DNA from: Charina bottae
Lineage: Eukaryota; Chordata; Lepidosauria; Squamata; Charinaidae
Length of the DNA: 64,000 nucleotides
Assembly (NCBI GenBank): GCA_023362775.1
Contig: JALMGJ010000029.1
Span: 5,987,268-6,051,267, forward strand
Reading direction: 5' to 3'
The translations under genes were made by a program, and so were the position numbers. Positions 1 through 10,204 of this stretch are shown in pieces. The notes beneath the pieces are model-generated. The model ran no database searches and was not told the origin of the DNA. It saw only the letters and a list, made by a program, of their open reading frames with translations. Numbering within the stretch: position 1 is the first letter of the stretch; the number at the start of each line of letters is the position of its first letter.

Positions 1-644
1 TTTAAGCCAGGAGTCCAATAACTTTAAACATTTGCAAACAAAGCTTAGAGTGAAAAGCATGGCACACAGGATTTAACTTTGTGATCTTAAATCCCTGCAA
101 GACACTTATTAATGTGGCTTGCAGCCAGCTGCTGGCTCTCTCTCATCCATTGTTCTCCAATCCCCTTTATCTCCCCCCCAAGAAAGGGCTCTCCTTGCTT
201 ATCTGGTTCAACATTTGATCTAGGAGCACAGATCCTTTATCACTGTACCATTCGGTCCTGCTGAATTATGAGCCAGGAAGGAAACGTAGTTGTAACATGG
301 GTGGATGTTGTTATAAAACTGCAGATGGTAAAAAACAGGAAACAAAAGGTATGCCCATGGTAGGGGGGATGGGGGAACCTATTGTGCTGATACCTGTAGT
401 GTACCCCAAAGAGTGCCCTGTACATCTGTAGGAAACAGGATTAGCCTCTCTACTTTCCACTTGTTTGGCTTATAATGATCTCAGGAGACAGCAAGTTTCT
501 CCATGCAACTGCTACTCCTGTGTTGCCTAAAATGTTACAATATCTACAACTATTATAGCATCATATATAGAAGACTGAGATTTATCTTGCCTGTACCGTG
601 AATTCTTTCTTAGTACCAAGATCCTGTTTTGTAATATGGCGATA

Positions 645-873
645 CAGGTAGTCCTCATTTAGTGACCACAATTGGGACCAGCAACTCAGTCGCTAAGTGA
701 AGCGGTTGCTAAGTGAAACCACAACTGTACTTATGACCTTACTTCAGCTTTCCTTTGCTGTACAGACCTGCAAAGGTCATAAATGTGAGGATTGGTCATA
801 AAGTTACTATTTCATCACCACTGTAACTGTGAATGGTCGCTAAATGAGGCGGTCGCTAAACGAGGAATACTTG
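645..873. mobile_element. Non-autonomous DNA transposon (MITE), TA-flanked
   Basis: The left end CAGGTAGTCCTCATTTAGTG and the right end, read in reverse as CAAGTATTCCTCGTTTAGCG, form imperfect terminal inverted repeats. TA lies immediately outside both ends (643-644, 874-875). The interior repeats phrases of the type 'cgctaagtga'. A longer relative is at 51478-51878. A TA target site suggests a Tc1/mariner-type element, but no transposase is present and the superfamily is an inference. Confidence 0.7.
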
Positions 874-879
874 TACTCA

Positions 880-1077
880 CCTAAGGTGGTAGCATCTAAT
901 TGACCTTGAACATGTTAAAAGCTGGACCTGGTTAGTATTTGGATGGGAGGCCACTAGGAAAAGTGGTGTATATATATAGGTTAGATTGGAAAATCAAAAG
1001 GACATTCCAGAAGAAGGCAGTGGCAAACCACTTCCATCCTGTTGTCAAGCTCAACTCAAGGGAGACTTTATTTTTAC
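880..1077 (+). repeat. 5S-rRNA-derived SINE
   Basis: The segment near 927-955 reads CCTGGTTAGTATTTGGATGG, very close to the internal promoter region of 5S rRNA (CTGGTTAGTACTTGGATGGG). After it come a body containing 'agaaggcagtggcaaaccac' and a tail near 'caactcaagggagacttt'. The same layout recurs at 9700-9910, 33735-34195 and, inverted, 40093-40280. It abuts the Bov-B fragment at about 1077. Confidence 0.7.
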
Positions 1078-3605
1078 AGGATTATTGCCGTCACCATCCC
1101 CAACTCCCCCATGGTTGAGTCCGTCACCTCCAGAATATCATCCATCCATCTTGCCCTTCGTCGGCCCCTCTTCCTTTTGCCTTCCACTTTCCACTTTCCA
1201 CTTTTCATCAGCTTCTTCTCCAGGGTATCCTGTCTTCGCATTATGTGGCCAAAGTACTTCAGTTTTGCCTTTAATATCATTCCCTCAAGTGAGCAGTCTG
1301 GCTTTATTTCCTGGAGTATGGTTTGATCTTCTTGCAGTCCAAGGCACTCTCAGAACTCTCCTCCAACACCACAGTTCAAAAGCATCTATCTTCCTTCGCT
1401 CAGCCTTCCTTATGGTCCAGCTCTCACAGCCATAGGTTACTACAGGGAATACCATTGCTTTAACTATGCGGACCTTTGTTGTCAGTGTGATGTCTCTGCT
1501 CTTAACTATTTTATCAAGATTTGTCATTGCTCTCCTCCCAAGAAGTAGACGTCTTCTGATTTCCTGGCTGCAGTCAGCGTCTGCAGTAATCTTTGCGCCT
1601 AGAAATACAAAGTCTGTCACTGCCTCCACTTTTTCTCCATCTATTTGCCAGTTATCAATCAAGCTGGTTGCCATAATCTTGGTTTTTTTGAGGTTTAACT
1701 GCAACCCAGCTTTTGCACTTCTTTCACCTTCGTCATAAGGCTCCTCAACTCCTCCTCGCTTTCAGCCATCAAAGTGGTATCATCTGCATATCTAAGATTG
1801 TTAATGTTTCTTCCAGCAATTTTAACTCCAGCCTTGGATTCCTCAAGCCCAGCACGTCGCATGATGTGTTCTGCGTACAGGTTGAATAGGTAGGGTGAGA
1901 GTATACAACCCTGCCGTACTCCTTTCCCAATCTTAAACCAGTCCATTGTTCCGTGCTCTGTTCTTACCGTTGCTACTTGGTCGTTATACAGATTCCTCAG
2001 GAGGCAGACAAGATGACTTGGTATCCCCATACCACCAAGAACTTGCCACAATTTGTTATGATCCACACAGTCAAAGGCTTTAGAATAGTCAATAAAACAG
2101 AAATAGATGTTTTTCTGAAACTCCCTGGCTTTCTCCATTATCCAGCGCATATTGACAATTTGGTCTCTAGTTCCTCTGCCTTTTCTAAACCCAGCTTGTA
2201 CATCTGGCAATTCTCGCTCCATGAATTGCTGGAGTCTACCTTGCAAGATCTTGAGCATTACCTTACTGGCATGTGAAATAAGTGCCACTGTTCGATAGTT
2301 TGAACATTCTTTAGTGCTTCCCTTTTTTGGTATGGGGATATAAGTTGATTTTTTCCAATCTGATGGCCATTCTTGTGTTTTCCAAATTTGCTGGCATATG
2401 GCATGCACCACCTTGACAGCATCATCTTGCAAGATTTTAAACAGTTCAGCTGGGATACCGTCGTCTCCTGCTGCCTTGTTATTAGCAATGCTTCTTAAGG
2501 CCCATTCAACCTCACTCTTCAGGATGTCTGGCTCTAACTCACTGACCACACCGTCAAATCTATCCCTGATATTATTATCCTTCCTATACAGATCTTCCGT
2601 ATATTCTTGCCACCTTTTCTTGATCTCTTCTGCTTCTGTTAGGTCCTTACCATCTTTGTTTTTGATCATACCCATTTTTGCCTGGAATTTACCTCCGATG
2701 TTTCTAATTTTCTGGAAGAGGTCTCTTGTCCTTCCTATTCTATTGTCTTCTTCCACTTCCGCACATTGCTTGTTTAAAAATAATTCCTTATCACTTCTGG
2801 CTAACCTCTGGAATTTTGCATTTAACTGGGCATATCTCCCCCTATCACTGTTGCCTTTTGCTTTCCTTCTTTCTTGGGCTACTTCCAGTGTGTCAGCAGA
2901 CAGCCATCTTGCCTTCTTGGTTTTCTTTTTCTTTGGGACGTTTTTTGTTGCCGCCTCCTGAACAATGTTGCGAACTTCTGTCCATAGTTCTTCCGGGACC
3001 CTATCTACTAAATCTAGTCCCTTAAATCTATTCTTCACCTCCACTGCATATTCCTTAGGAATATTAGTGAGCTCATCTCTAACTGATCTGTGGGTCTTCC
3101 CTATTCTCTTTAGTCTGATTCTAAATTTTGCAATAAGAAGTTCGTGATCTGAACTACAGTCAGCTCCAGGTCTTGTTTTTACCGACGGTATAGATGTCCG
3201 CCACCTTTGGCTGCAAAGGATGTAGTCAATCTGATTTCGGTGTCGACCATCTGGTGAAGTCCATGTATAAAGTCGTCTTTTAGGTTGTTGGAAGAGAGTG
3301 TTTGTTATGCACAGTGAGTTGTCTTGGCAAAATTCTATCAGCCTATGTCCTGCTTCATTTTGTTCTCCCAGACCATGCTTGCCTGTAATTCCAGGTGTCG
3401 TTTGACTACCCACCTTAGCATTCCAGTCTCCTGTAATGAAAATAATATCTCTTTTTGGTGTATTATCCAGTAGGTGCTGCAGATCCTCATAGAACTGATC
3501 TACTTCTGCTTCTTCAGCATCTGTGGTTGGGGCGTATATTTGGATCACTGTGATGTTAAATGGCTTACCCTGAATTCGAATTGAGATCATTCTATCATTT
3601 TTTGG
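1078..3605 (-). pseudogene. Bov-B (RTE clade) LINE ORF, truncated and frameshifted
   Basis: Read on the minus strand from about 3605 down. First comes part of the APE-type endonuclease (GDWNAKVG near 3420; SDHELLIAKF near 3140), then reverse transcriptase motifs: AGDDGIPAELFK, FIDYSKAFDCVDHNKLW, GVRQGCILSPYLFNLYAEHI and the catalytic RYADD (aspartates at about 1782-1787). The frame breaks near 1700-1716, after VKEVQK, and resumes at LNLKKTKIMAT. It breaks again near 1285-1330 before the C-terminal KLKYFGHIMRRQDTLEKKLM. The N-terminal third of the endonuclease is missing, as is the normal 3' end, where the 5S SINE abuts. It is a dead copy of a family known to mobilise SINEs with related tails. 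Confidence 0.93.
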
Positions 3606-3902
3606 ATTGAACGGGACAGGATTTGAACGGGACAGTCCCGTTTTTTTACCTTTTCTGGACCGTACCGTCTTTTTCTTAAAAAACTCAATTACATCCCGTT
3701 TCTGAAGGGATGGAATGTGTGCGCGCGCGCGTGCGTGCCGGTGTGCGTGCCTGCGTGCGTGCTGGTGTGCGTTCTGGCGTGCGTGCCTGCGCGTGTGCCA
3801 GCGTGTGTGCTGGCGTGCGTGCGCGCGCGTGCCGGTGTGCCGGCGCACACATGTGTACGCGTTAGGGTCCCGTTTCCGTCTCAGGGAAATATGGTCAGCC
3901 TA
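3606..3902. mobile_element. hAT element fragment (TAGGCTGACC family), left end lost
   Basis: The right terminus ...GGAAATATGGTCAGCCTA ends at 3902, matching the intact copies at 12762-12976 and 28717-29159. Near 3630 the segment carries the mirrored GGGACAGTCCCG motif. The interior (3718-3850) is a degenerate GTGC/GTGT/GCGC run. The left terminal repeat is absent: the sequence passes directly into the 5' break of the Bov-B LINE at about 3605. Confidence 0.7.
3718..3860. repeat. GC/GT-rich degenerate simple repeat
   Basis: Alternating purine-pyrimidine run of GCGC, GTGC and GTGT blocks inside the hAT fragment. It is open in several frames in both directions, which explains the Cys/Ala/Val-rich and Arg/His-rich ORFs seen here; these are not genes. 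Confidence 0.85.
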
Positions 3903-4932
3903 CTCTGATTTAATGAGAGTGATCAGTAGGTAAGTATATACAAGACTGCAACAGACAACACTGAGCTACAAATCAGGAAGTTCTTCAGATAATTTGCCCA
4001 TTGGACTAACCACACTTTTCTTCTTCCTAACATAACTCATACAGTATGTGTCCAAGATAGTTTCCTTTAGAAAAGGTATAGGGGGATGCTCAAATATTTT
4101 CAAAATTTATCCTGCTTGTTCAACAAGAACCATCTTCCTCATTGCAGATGTTCTAGGGAATGGTTTGTTGCAGGTCTACTCTAAGTAGCTATACACACTT
4201 TTGTATTGCAGTTTACTTATGCATTGGGGAGCTACGGTAAGCAAGATGGTAGTTTTGGACTACAAATCCCACAATCCCTTGCCATTGCCATATAGGTGTA
4301 GCTCATGGACGCTGTCTTATCTAGAGAACATCAGTTGCTTATTCCTGTTGTAAAGGCAGAGTAGTAATGGTAATGGCGATAAGAGTAGGGGGTTCTCTGT
4401 CTCTCAGGAAGCCAGAATTCTATACTTTGAAACCTGGGTCCATTTCTTGTGAGTAAAGTTTTGGTAAGGTGAACACAGTCTGTAAGTGGACTTTTCTATC
4501 TCCAGTATCTCTAACTCCCTGCCTTGTGTGGGAATTGTAGTTCAACACCTCGGGAGGGATGCATTTGGGTAGGTTATCTCCATTATTTATTTATGTATTC
4601 AATGTCTCCATCTAATAAGAACTGGTTGACATGAAGACCACAGTATTCAAGCAAATCACACTGTCAAGTGAAGGCTGTATTCCAAATATTCTGCATCAGT
4701 AGTACTTCTTCTCTCCAGCTGCTTTCCCTGGAATGCTTGGTTCTCTGCATTCCCTGGAATACTTTGGATTTCTCCAAGGGAACAGCAATCAACTGAAACA
4801 GACCTCTTGCTTCTACTTACTCATGAAGGCCACGTGAGGCTTCAAAGAAGCACTTAGTCTGACAAGGCTTTCATCACAGAGCCCCTCGGAAGTAGAGCCC
4901 TGAACTGAAGCTGCGCCCTCTTCTAGCTTGAG

Positions 4933-5271
4933 GTAAAAAAAGTAAAGGTACCCCCCGCACATTTGTGCAGTCGTGTCCGACTCTAGGGGCCGGTGCTCAT
5001 CTCTGTTTGTTAGCCAAAGAGCCAGCGTTGTCCGAAGACACTTCCACGGTCATGTGGCCGCATGACGCGCGCGGAACGCTGTTACCTACCCACCGAAGTG
5101 GTACCTATTCGTCTACTTGCATTTGCATGCTTTCGAATTTCTAGGTTGGCAAGAGCTGGAGCTAGTGTGGGAGCTCACTCCGCACGCAGGGCTAGGGATT
5201 CGAACCTCCGAACTTGTGATCTTCCGATCGACAAGCCTGGCGTCTTACCCACTGAGCCACCACGCCCCCTC
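4933..5271 (-). repeat. Sauria-type tRNA-derived SINE, full length
   Basis: Minus-strand copy. Read in reverse it starts with GGTGGCTCAGTGGGTAAGAC (tRNA-like A box), then a B box with GGTTCGAATCC, a body with GCAAGTAGA and CCACATGACCGTGGAAGTGT, and the CTAGAGTCGGACACGACTGC segment before the tail. The 11-base direct duplication TCTAGCTTGAG flanks it at 4922-4932 and 5272-5282. Confidence 0.92.
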
Positions 5272-6106
5272 TCTAGCTTGAGATTCAACCCTTAAAACAG
5301 GTTCCTGAGAATGCAGAGGCCTCTTTCCATTGGAGTAAAGTGGCCAACCAAAGCAAGTCAACCCACTTCAGTCTCAAGGCATCAAGGTGGAGTGATGCCA
5401 AAGTGATGCCAGTTCAGAAGATGGTCTGAACTGAGGTGATGTCTTCCAGAGCAGAGATGTTTTGCATGGAAGTCTTATCCACCTCTTAACAGTCCAGAAC
5501 TGAGCTAGTCCATAAACAAGCAATTGTAACGCCTATTTTTTTGCAAAACTGATCCCAGTATCATTTGGGATCACCATACCTTTGTTTGTATCTGCCTAGT
5601 CAACCCAGCCTGATACAGATTACTATGTAGACAGATTATGCAGTTATGACTTTTGAGATATGAAAGTGGTATGGTTTGGTAATGACCTCCTTCACCTAAC
5701 GTCATCAGTTTACTAATATTGGTGGATATTTGTCACTGAGGAGTTTACTAATTTCTGTGGGAAAAGATTAGTTGGCTCTCATGTCACATGTGCATGTGTG
5801 TGCACGGGCACAGACTTAGAAACCAAGGTCATTCTTGATGGCCTCTTTAAGGGCTTGGAGCACCAGGCATTGTGAGGTGCATGGCTCGGCATTGCAATAT
5901 CTGAATGTATCTGGGGGCCTGGCTCAACCAGTCTGTGTCATCAGCTCTAGCCAATGTTGCTATCACTGTGCGCATGTCCTGTGAGTAATCACCAAACTCT
6001 TCCAAAGGACACAGATCCCCGCCCCGCCCCGTTTGAATCTCTTCCCGCTTTCCCATCCTAGTGCAATCTGTCTATGAGCATGTTTTTTGTTGTCTTTCTC
6101 TTCCAG

Positions 6107-6201
6107 CCCAAGCTTTTATCCAAGGAGCTGCTAGATCTGGTAGCGTCACATTTCAACCTGAAAGAGAAGGAATACTTTGGAATTGCCTTCACTGATGAGA
6201 C
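6107..6201 (+). CDS. FRMD4A: FRMD4A exon a (FERM F1 lobe)
   Basis: A 95-base exon preceded by a pyrimidine tract and CAG (AG at 6105-6106), followed by a strong donor GTAAGT at 6202. It starts on a codon boundary (PKLLSKELLDLVASHF...) and ends two bases into a threonine codon completed by the next exon (AC|G). It encodes about 31 residues of the ubiquitin-like F1 lobe, including the FNLKEKEYFGIAF segment typical of FERM proteins. The upstream partner exon is not in the window. Confidence 0.95.
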
Positions 6202-6489
6202 GTAAGTGTCTTAGGATCAAGATCCAAACGTTTGAAAAATTGAGGAAGGGTTTCCTTTCTGGAAACTGGAAAATTGCTCCATGGAGCACAATAAAGTCCA
6301 TCTCTGAAGAAGTCTATATAGATAGTGCGTCTACATTTTGAATTGTTCTTCTAAGCAGGACGCACAGCAGCATGTACTGAAATCTCATGCGTGTATATAT
6401 ATTTCACCACAGCATGTAGCCAAATGTGAAAAATGTAAAATTACATTAAATGGTTCTATCAAAAGAAAATTTTCATCTCTTTTTTTAAT

Positions 6490-6590
6490 ATAATTAAAAA
6501 ACTGCCCAGAGTCCCCTCCGGAATGGGGGGAGATGGGCGGTGATATAGGTTAGAAATATAAATAAATAAATAAATAAATAATTGTATCTC
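6490..6590 (+). repeat. L2/CR1-like LINE 3' tail
   Basis: The phrase 'aactgcccagagtcccctcc', then 'gagatgggcggtgatatagg', then an (AAAT)n tail is a common 3' end of reptile L2-type LINEs. Only the last ~100 bases are present. Confidence 0.65.
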
Positions 6591-7410
6591 TCTCTTCTCT
6601 TTACAATGTGGACTCTTCATGAGCTAAAGGTGTCTCTAGTTAGTCATTTATCATGCAGTGAATAGAACAAAAAGAGCCAATAGATGCTAGACAATAATCA
6701 ATATTTAATTAGCACCTTCAAGACCTTTAACTGATTTTGTCCATGGCAAAATCTCACTGATTCCCAAGGTCCAGTCTTATACAGTGGACGTTGACGCTCA
6801 TGGGTAAGAACCGAAGCCCTGGCATTCAGAAATAAATGGCCTGAAATAAAATAATGAAATAGTTGTGCATTTGTGTGTGTGCATGCATACACACACACCT
6901 GCAAGTGCTAGCATTTTCAAAACATCAGGACTGCTAGGAATAATCAATTAAACAGTGGAATTCATTCATCAATTAGGTCTCCCCTGTCACTTAGGACAAT
7001 GATCTTAAATGTTCTTGGGAACCATTTCTACATTCATTTGTCTGCCTTGCTGTCTTTAGCGGAGATCCTGTGACCTGTAGTGCATTTGGGGGAGTGGTAC
7101 TCAAATTCACATGAGAGAGGACCCCAGGCCAATTAAAAGGGGAAGATTTATATCGTCTGAAGAGGAAACAACCAGGCAGATGGAACCTTATTGTTCCTGG
7201 GCGTGAATGCACCCCAGAGAACACATTCCTAAATATATTAGAGGATGATTAGAAACAACACCCCCACTTTCAAGAAGCTTGTCTATTGCTGATCAATAAA
7301 CTTGCTGGGTACACCGTATTAAAATGTTGCTTTAGAAAGCTAGAAAAATAGTCCTTTTCATTCAGAGAAGACTTTAAATCTGACCTGCCTTTAAGTGCAG
7401 TTGATCTTTG

Positions 7411-7411
<1 letters not shown>

Positions 7412-7456
<45 letters not shown>
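7412..7456. repeat. (ATT)n microsatellite
   Basis: About 15 uninterrupted TTA units. The poly-Asn/poly-Ile ORFs across it are artefacts. Confidence 0.95.
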
Positions 7457-7581
7457 GTTTTTTTTTAAAAAAAGCTATAGATGGATTATTTGGAATGCTT
7501 TGATTTCTTTTGCAGAAACAGTCTGCCTGGGGAACCTTTGGAAATGTCTTTGGGCTGGGAAGCAGGGAGACGTGCAAAAGG

Positions 7582-7744
7582 CATCTATATCTACATCTAC
7601 ATCTACATCTCTATATACACATACACATACACACATACACACATACACACATACGCATAAGCATACGCATAAGCATACGCATACACATACACATACACAT
7701 ACACATATACACACACACACATACACTCATTCATTCATTCATTC
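7582..7744. repeat. (ACATCT)n / (AC)n / (ATTC)n composite microsatellite
   Basis: Consecutive blocks of ATCTAC, ATACAC, ACGCATA and (CATT)n. It ends directly before the target duplication of the hAT element at 7755. Confidence 0.9.
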
Positions 7745-7754
7745 CAGGTTAAAT

Positions 7755-8020
7755 CAGGGCTTTCCAAAGTGCCGCCGCTAGCGACACACCAGCGGCGGCG
7801 GCGCGGGGGGGGCGCGCACGGCGGCGGCGTGGGGGGGCATGCGGCGGCGCGCGCGTGCACGGCGACGGCAGCAGCCTCTGCTAAAACGCGGAAACACTGA
7901 TACCACGCCGCCGCCGCCGCCATTCACACGCGCGCCGCCGCTTCCAGGTGGTGTGGCGACACACCACGCTGTGTGTGGCAACACACTTTTGTGTCGCGAC
8001 ACACAGTTTGGAAAGCTCTG
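7755..8020. mobile_element. Short hAT element, GC-rich interior (CAGGGCTTTCCAAA family)
   Basis: The left end CAGGGCTTTCCAAAGTGCCG and the right end ...AGTTTGGAAAGCTCTG form terminal inverted repeats. A perfect 8-bp duplication, GGTTAAAT, flanks it (7747-7754, 8021-8028), the hallmark of hAT transposition. The interior is GGCGGC-rich and carries GTGTGTCG / CGACACAC palindromes near the right end. No transposase. Relatives: 14587-14878, 25907-26150, 41716-42062. Confidence 0.9.
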
Positions 8021-8169
8021 GGTTAAATAATGGATATTAACTTGTCATGGCTTTTGGGAAGTTAAAAGATTGGTGTGGCAGTACATAGCATTTGACCTCT
8101 CTCAAATCTTCAGCAGCGACTGCCTCTAAGCCTCAGCAGCTACTGAGTTTGCACAGTGGGAGGTGAGCC

Positions 8170-8710
8170 CTGCTAGTCTATGGTAGCCAAAAATCAGGAG
8201 TCTGTTAGCAGCTTTTCTGATTAGCGCATTTTATTCGAAGGCAAAAGTTTCATCAGATGCATGGAGTGGCCAGACTGATGTAGGGCTTAAGCTGGGAGGG
8301 GGGAGAGGGAAAGGAAGACAGGTTGCTTGGGCAGGTGCAGGTGGCATGTAAGATGGATTGTACCTTATCAATTAACCATTGTAATGTCTTAAAAAAACCC
8401 TGGGTTGGTTGAGACCTTCTAAAAACTGCCTGCCACCTTTTAATGGATGGTAGTTCAGCAGCTTCTCACTCAGTGTTGCTGTCAGAGCCTTGTTTCTCCA
8501 AAATGATCTCTTCAAGGTCTGTAACACAGTGTCCTGGGAGGATGAAATACTCGGATATTATGTTGTCCTTGTTTTGAGTCCTGGTAGTTTCCATGGAGGG
8601 CTGTTATAAACAGGGTTTGTAGACGTTTGGGATACTTTCCCTTGCTCTGACTGCAGAAATCCCCTTTTCTGTAGGTAAAACAACCCTGGGTTTCAGATCC
8701 CATGTTCCAA
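8170..8710 (-). repeat. Old interspersed repeat, possibly Penelope-like C-terminus
   Basis: Shares 'catcagatgcatggagtgg' and the following order of phrases with 52716-53447. Read on the minus strand, the end near 8510-8600 is a decayed version of the region that reads EHFNFPGHS in the other copy. Classification is by resemblance only. Confidence 0.45.
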
Positions 8711-9002
8711 AATAATATTTACCCAGCCCGCTTTAATATCTTGCATGAGTGTTTTTTTTTTTAATTCTGACTTTTTGCCCATCAAGATGGAGGGACTACC
8801 ATTAGAGTCACTTTTTGAGCTTCTGTTTGGTGCTGCCACCCGTTCTGAGAATTCATGGTCTCCTGTCCCGAAATATGAATCTCCTCTATTTCAAGATACG
8901 TGTAACTTCTCCCCTAACTCTCACCCAATTTTTAAGCTAATAAATAAGCTTAATAATAAGTTAAATCTCTTCCAACTGTCCTTTTAACTTGCAAAATAAT
9001 TA

Positions 9003-9110
9003 AATAATAATAATAACAATAACAATAGTAGTAGTAATAATAGTAATAATAATAATTTCTATACCTCTCTTCCTGGAAAGAGCTCAGAGCAGTGTACAGA
9101 AGAATAAAAT
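9003..9110 (-). repeat. L2/CR1-like LINE 3' tail, with AAT/AAC-rich end
   Basis: An (AAT)n-like run is followed by 'ctatacctctcttcctggaa' and 'gagctcagagcagtgtacag', the reverse complement of the common LINE tail. It is a short remnant. Confidence 0.5.
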
Positions 9111-9699
9111 CAATTTTCAATAAAAGCAACTAAATAAAACCTTCTTAGAGCAGGCAGTCTGGTCCCTGAGCCGTTGTCACCCCACTGATGGCTGCATAAA
9201 CTGGCGTATCTGCCATTGCTGCTTAAAATAAGACATGGTGGAGGCCGGCCATTGTTCCCCAGGGTTCTGTATTAGGGTGCTACCACTGCGAAGGTCCTGC
9301 TTGAAGAGATAGACCCACGGAGAACTAAGCCATTTCAGGCTTCTCGGAGTCATGTCAGCATCTTAAATGAAGCCTGTTAGTTCACCTTTATAATTGATGA
9401 TATCTGAGGTTAAATTTTCCAGATTTTAAATGATGATATTGATTCTACTATCTGTTTTTATAGTTTTGCAGCCTGCTTCCTTTTACTTTCTTACCTTGGA
9501 GCAGTGTTTTGGTTTTAGCAGAAGAGTGATATAAAAATTATGAATAAAAGACAGAAGCTGTTAAAGGAGCAGAAACACACTTATTGACTCTGTGGTGCAA
9601 GTAATTAGAGAAGAAACAGTAATCTTGATGATTCAAGTATGTTATAGGATTTTGTAATCAAGAAAAATACTGTTTCCTTAAATCCTCCAGGTTCAGAAG

Positions 9700-9910
9700 G
9701 TCACCGCACCTAGCAAACCTTGTTTGGGCTCAGAAACCAACCAGGGCAGTACTTGGACAGAGAGCCACTAGGGAATCATAGAGCTGTAACTCTGGGAAGT
9801 CATAAAAATATGCCAGAAGAAGGCAGTGGGGGACCACTTTTCTAGTGTTGCCAAGGAAACTACATTCACGAAGTCCCCAGGAGTCAATTGTGACTTGAAG
9901 GAGACTTAAT
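9700..9910 (+). repeat. 5S-derived SINE, diverged
   Basis: 'gcagtacttggacagagagc' resembles the 5S-derived box, followed by 'ccagaagaaggcagtggggg' and the tail 'gacttgaaggagactt', in the same order as at 880-1077. Confidence 0.55.
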
Positions 9911-10086
9911 TTACTTACCCGTGTTAAAACATGATGTTAATTTTAAAACATCTAAAACCATGTCTACTAATTTGGTTTCAATCAGCTTTCTCCAACCTGT
10001 CTGATAGCCCTTTTCCCAACAAACAAATTTTATTAAAAGGCATACGTTTTCATGTTGTAGCTCATGATCTACACAAAAGCAGTAAA

Positions 10087-10204
10087 AAAGGTAAAGGTTC
10101 CCCCGCACAGTCGTGTCCGACTCTAGGGGCCGGTGCTCATCTCTGTTTGTTAGCAGAAGAGCCAGCGTTGCCCGAAGACGCTTCTGCGGTCATGTGGCCG
10201 GCTA
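10087..10204 (-). repeat. Sauria-type SINE, 5'-truncated
   Basis: Only the 3' part is present on the minus strand: tail, CACGACTG segment, GAGATGAGCACCGGCCCCTA and the GGCCACATGACC block. It breaks off after the latter. Confidence 0.85.

Larger units (their letters stand above)
1..6106 (+). other. FRMD4A: FRMD4A upstream intron (5' end outside window)
   Basis: Intronic sequence ending at the acceptor before exon a. It holds a TA-flanked MITE (645-873), a 5S-derived SINE (880-1077), a decayed Bov-B LINE (1078-3605), a hAT fragment (3606-3902) and a complete Sauria-type SINE (4933-5271). I recognise nothing in 1-640, in 3905-4920 (apart from a short old-repeat-like phrase near 4255-4290) or in 5283-6106. 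Confidence 0.7.

Noticed and set aside
927..960. Possible 5S rRNA gene
   Set aside because: Only about 40 bases resemble 5S rRNA and they continue into a SINE body shared with other copies.
7374..7781. Poly-Asn, poly-Ile and His/Thr-rich ORFs
   Set aside because: Microsatellites (ATT)n and (AC)n.
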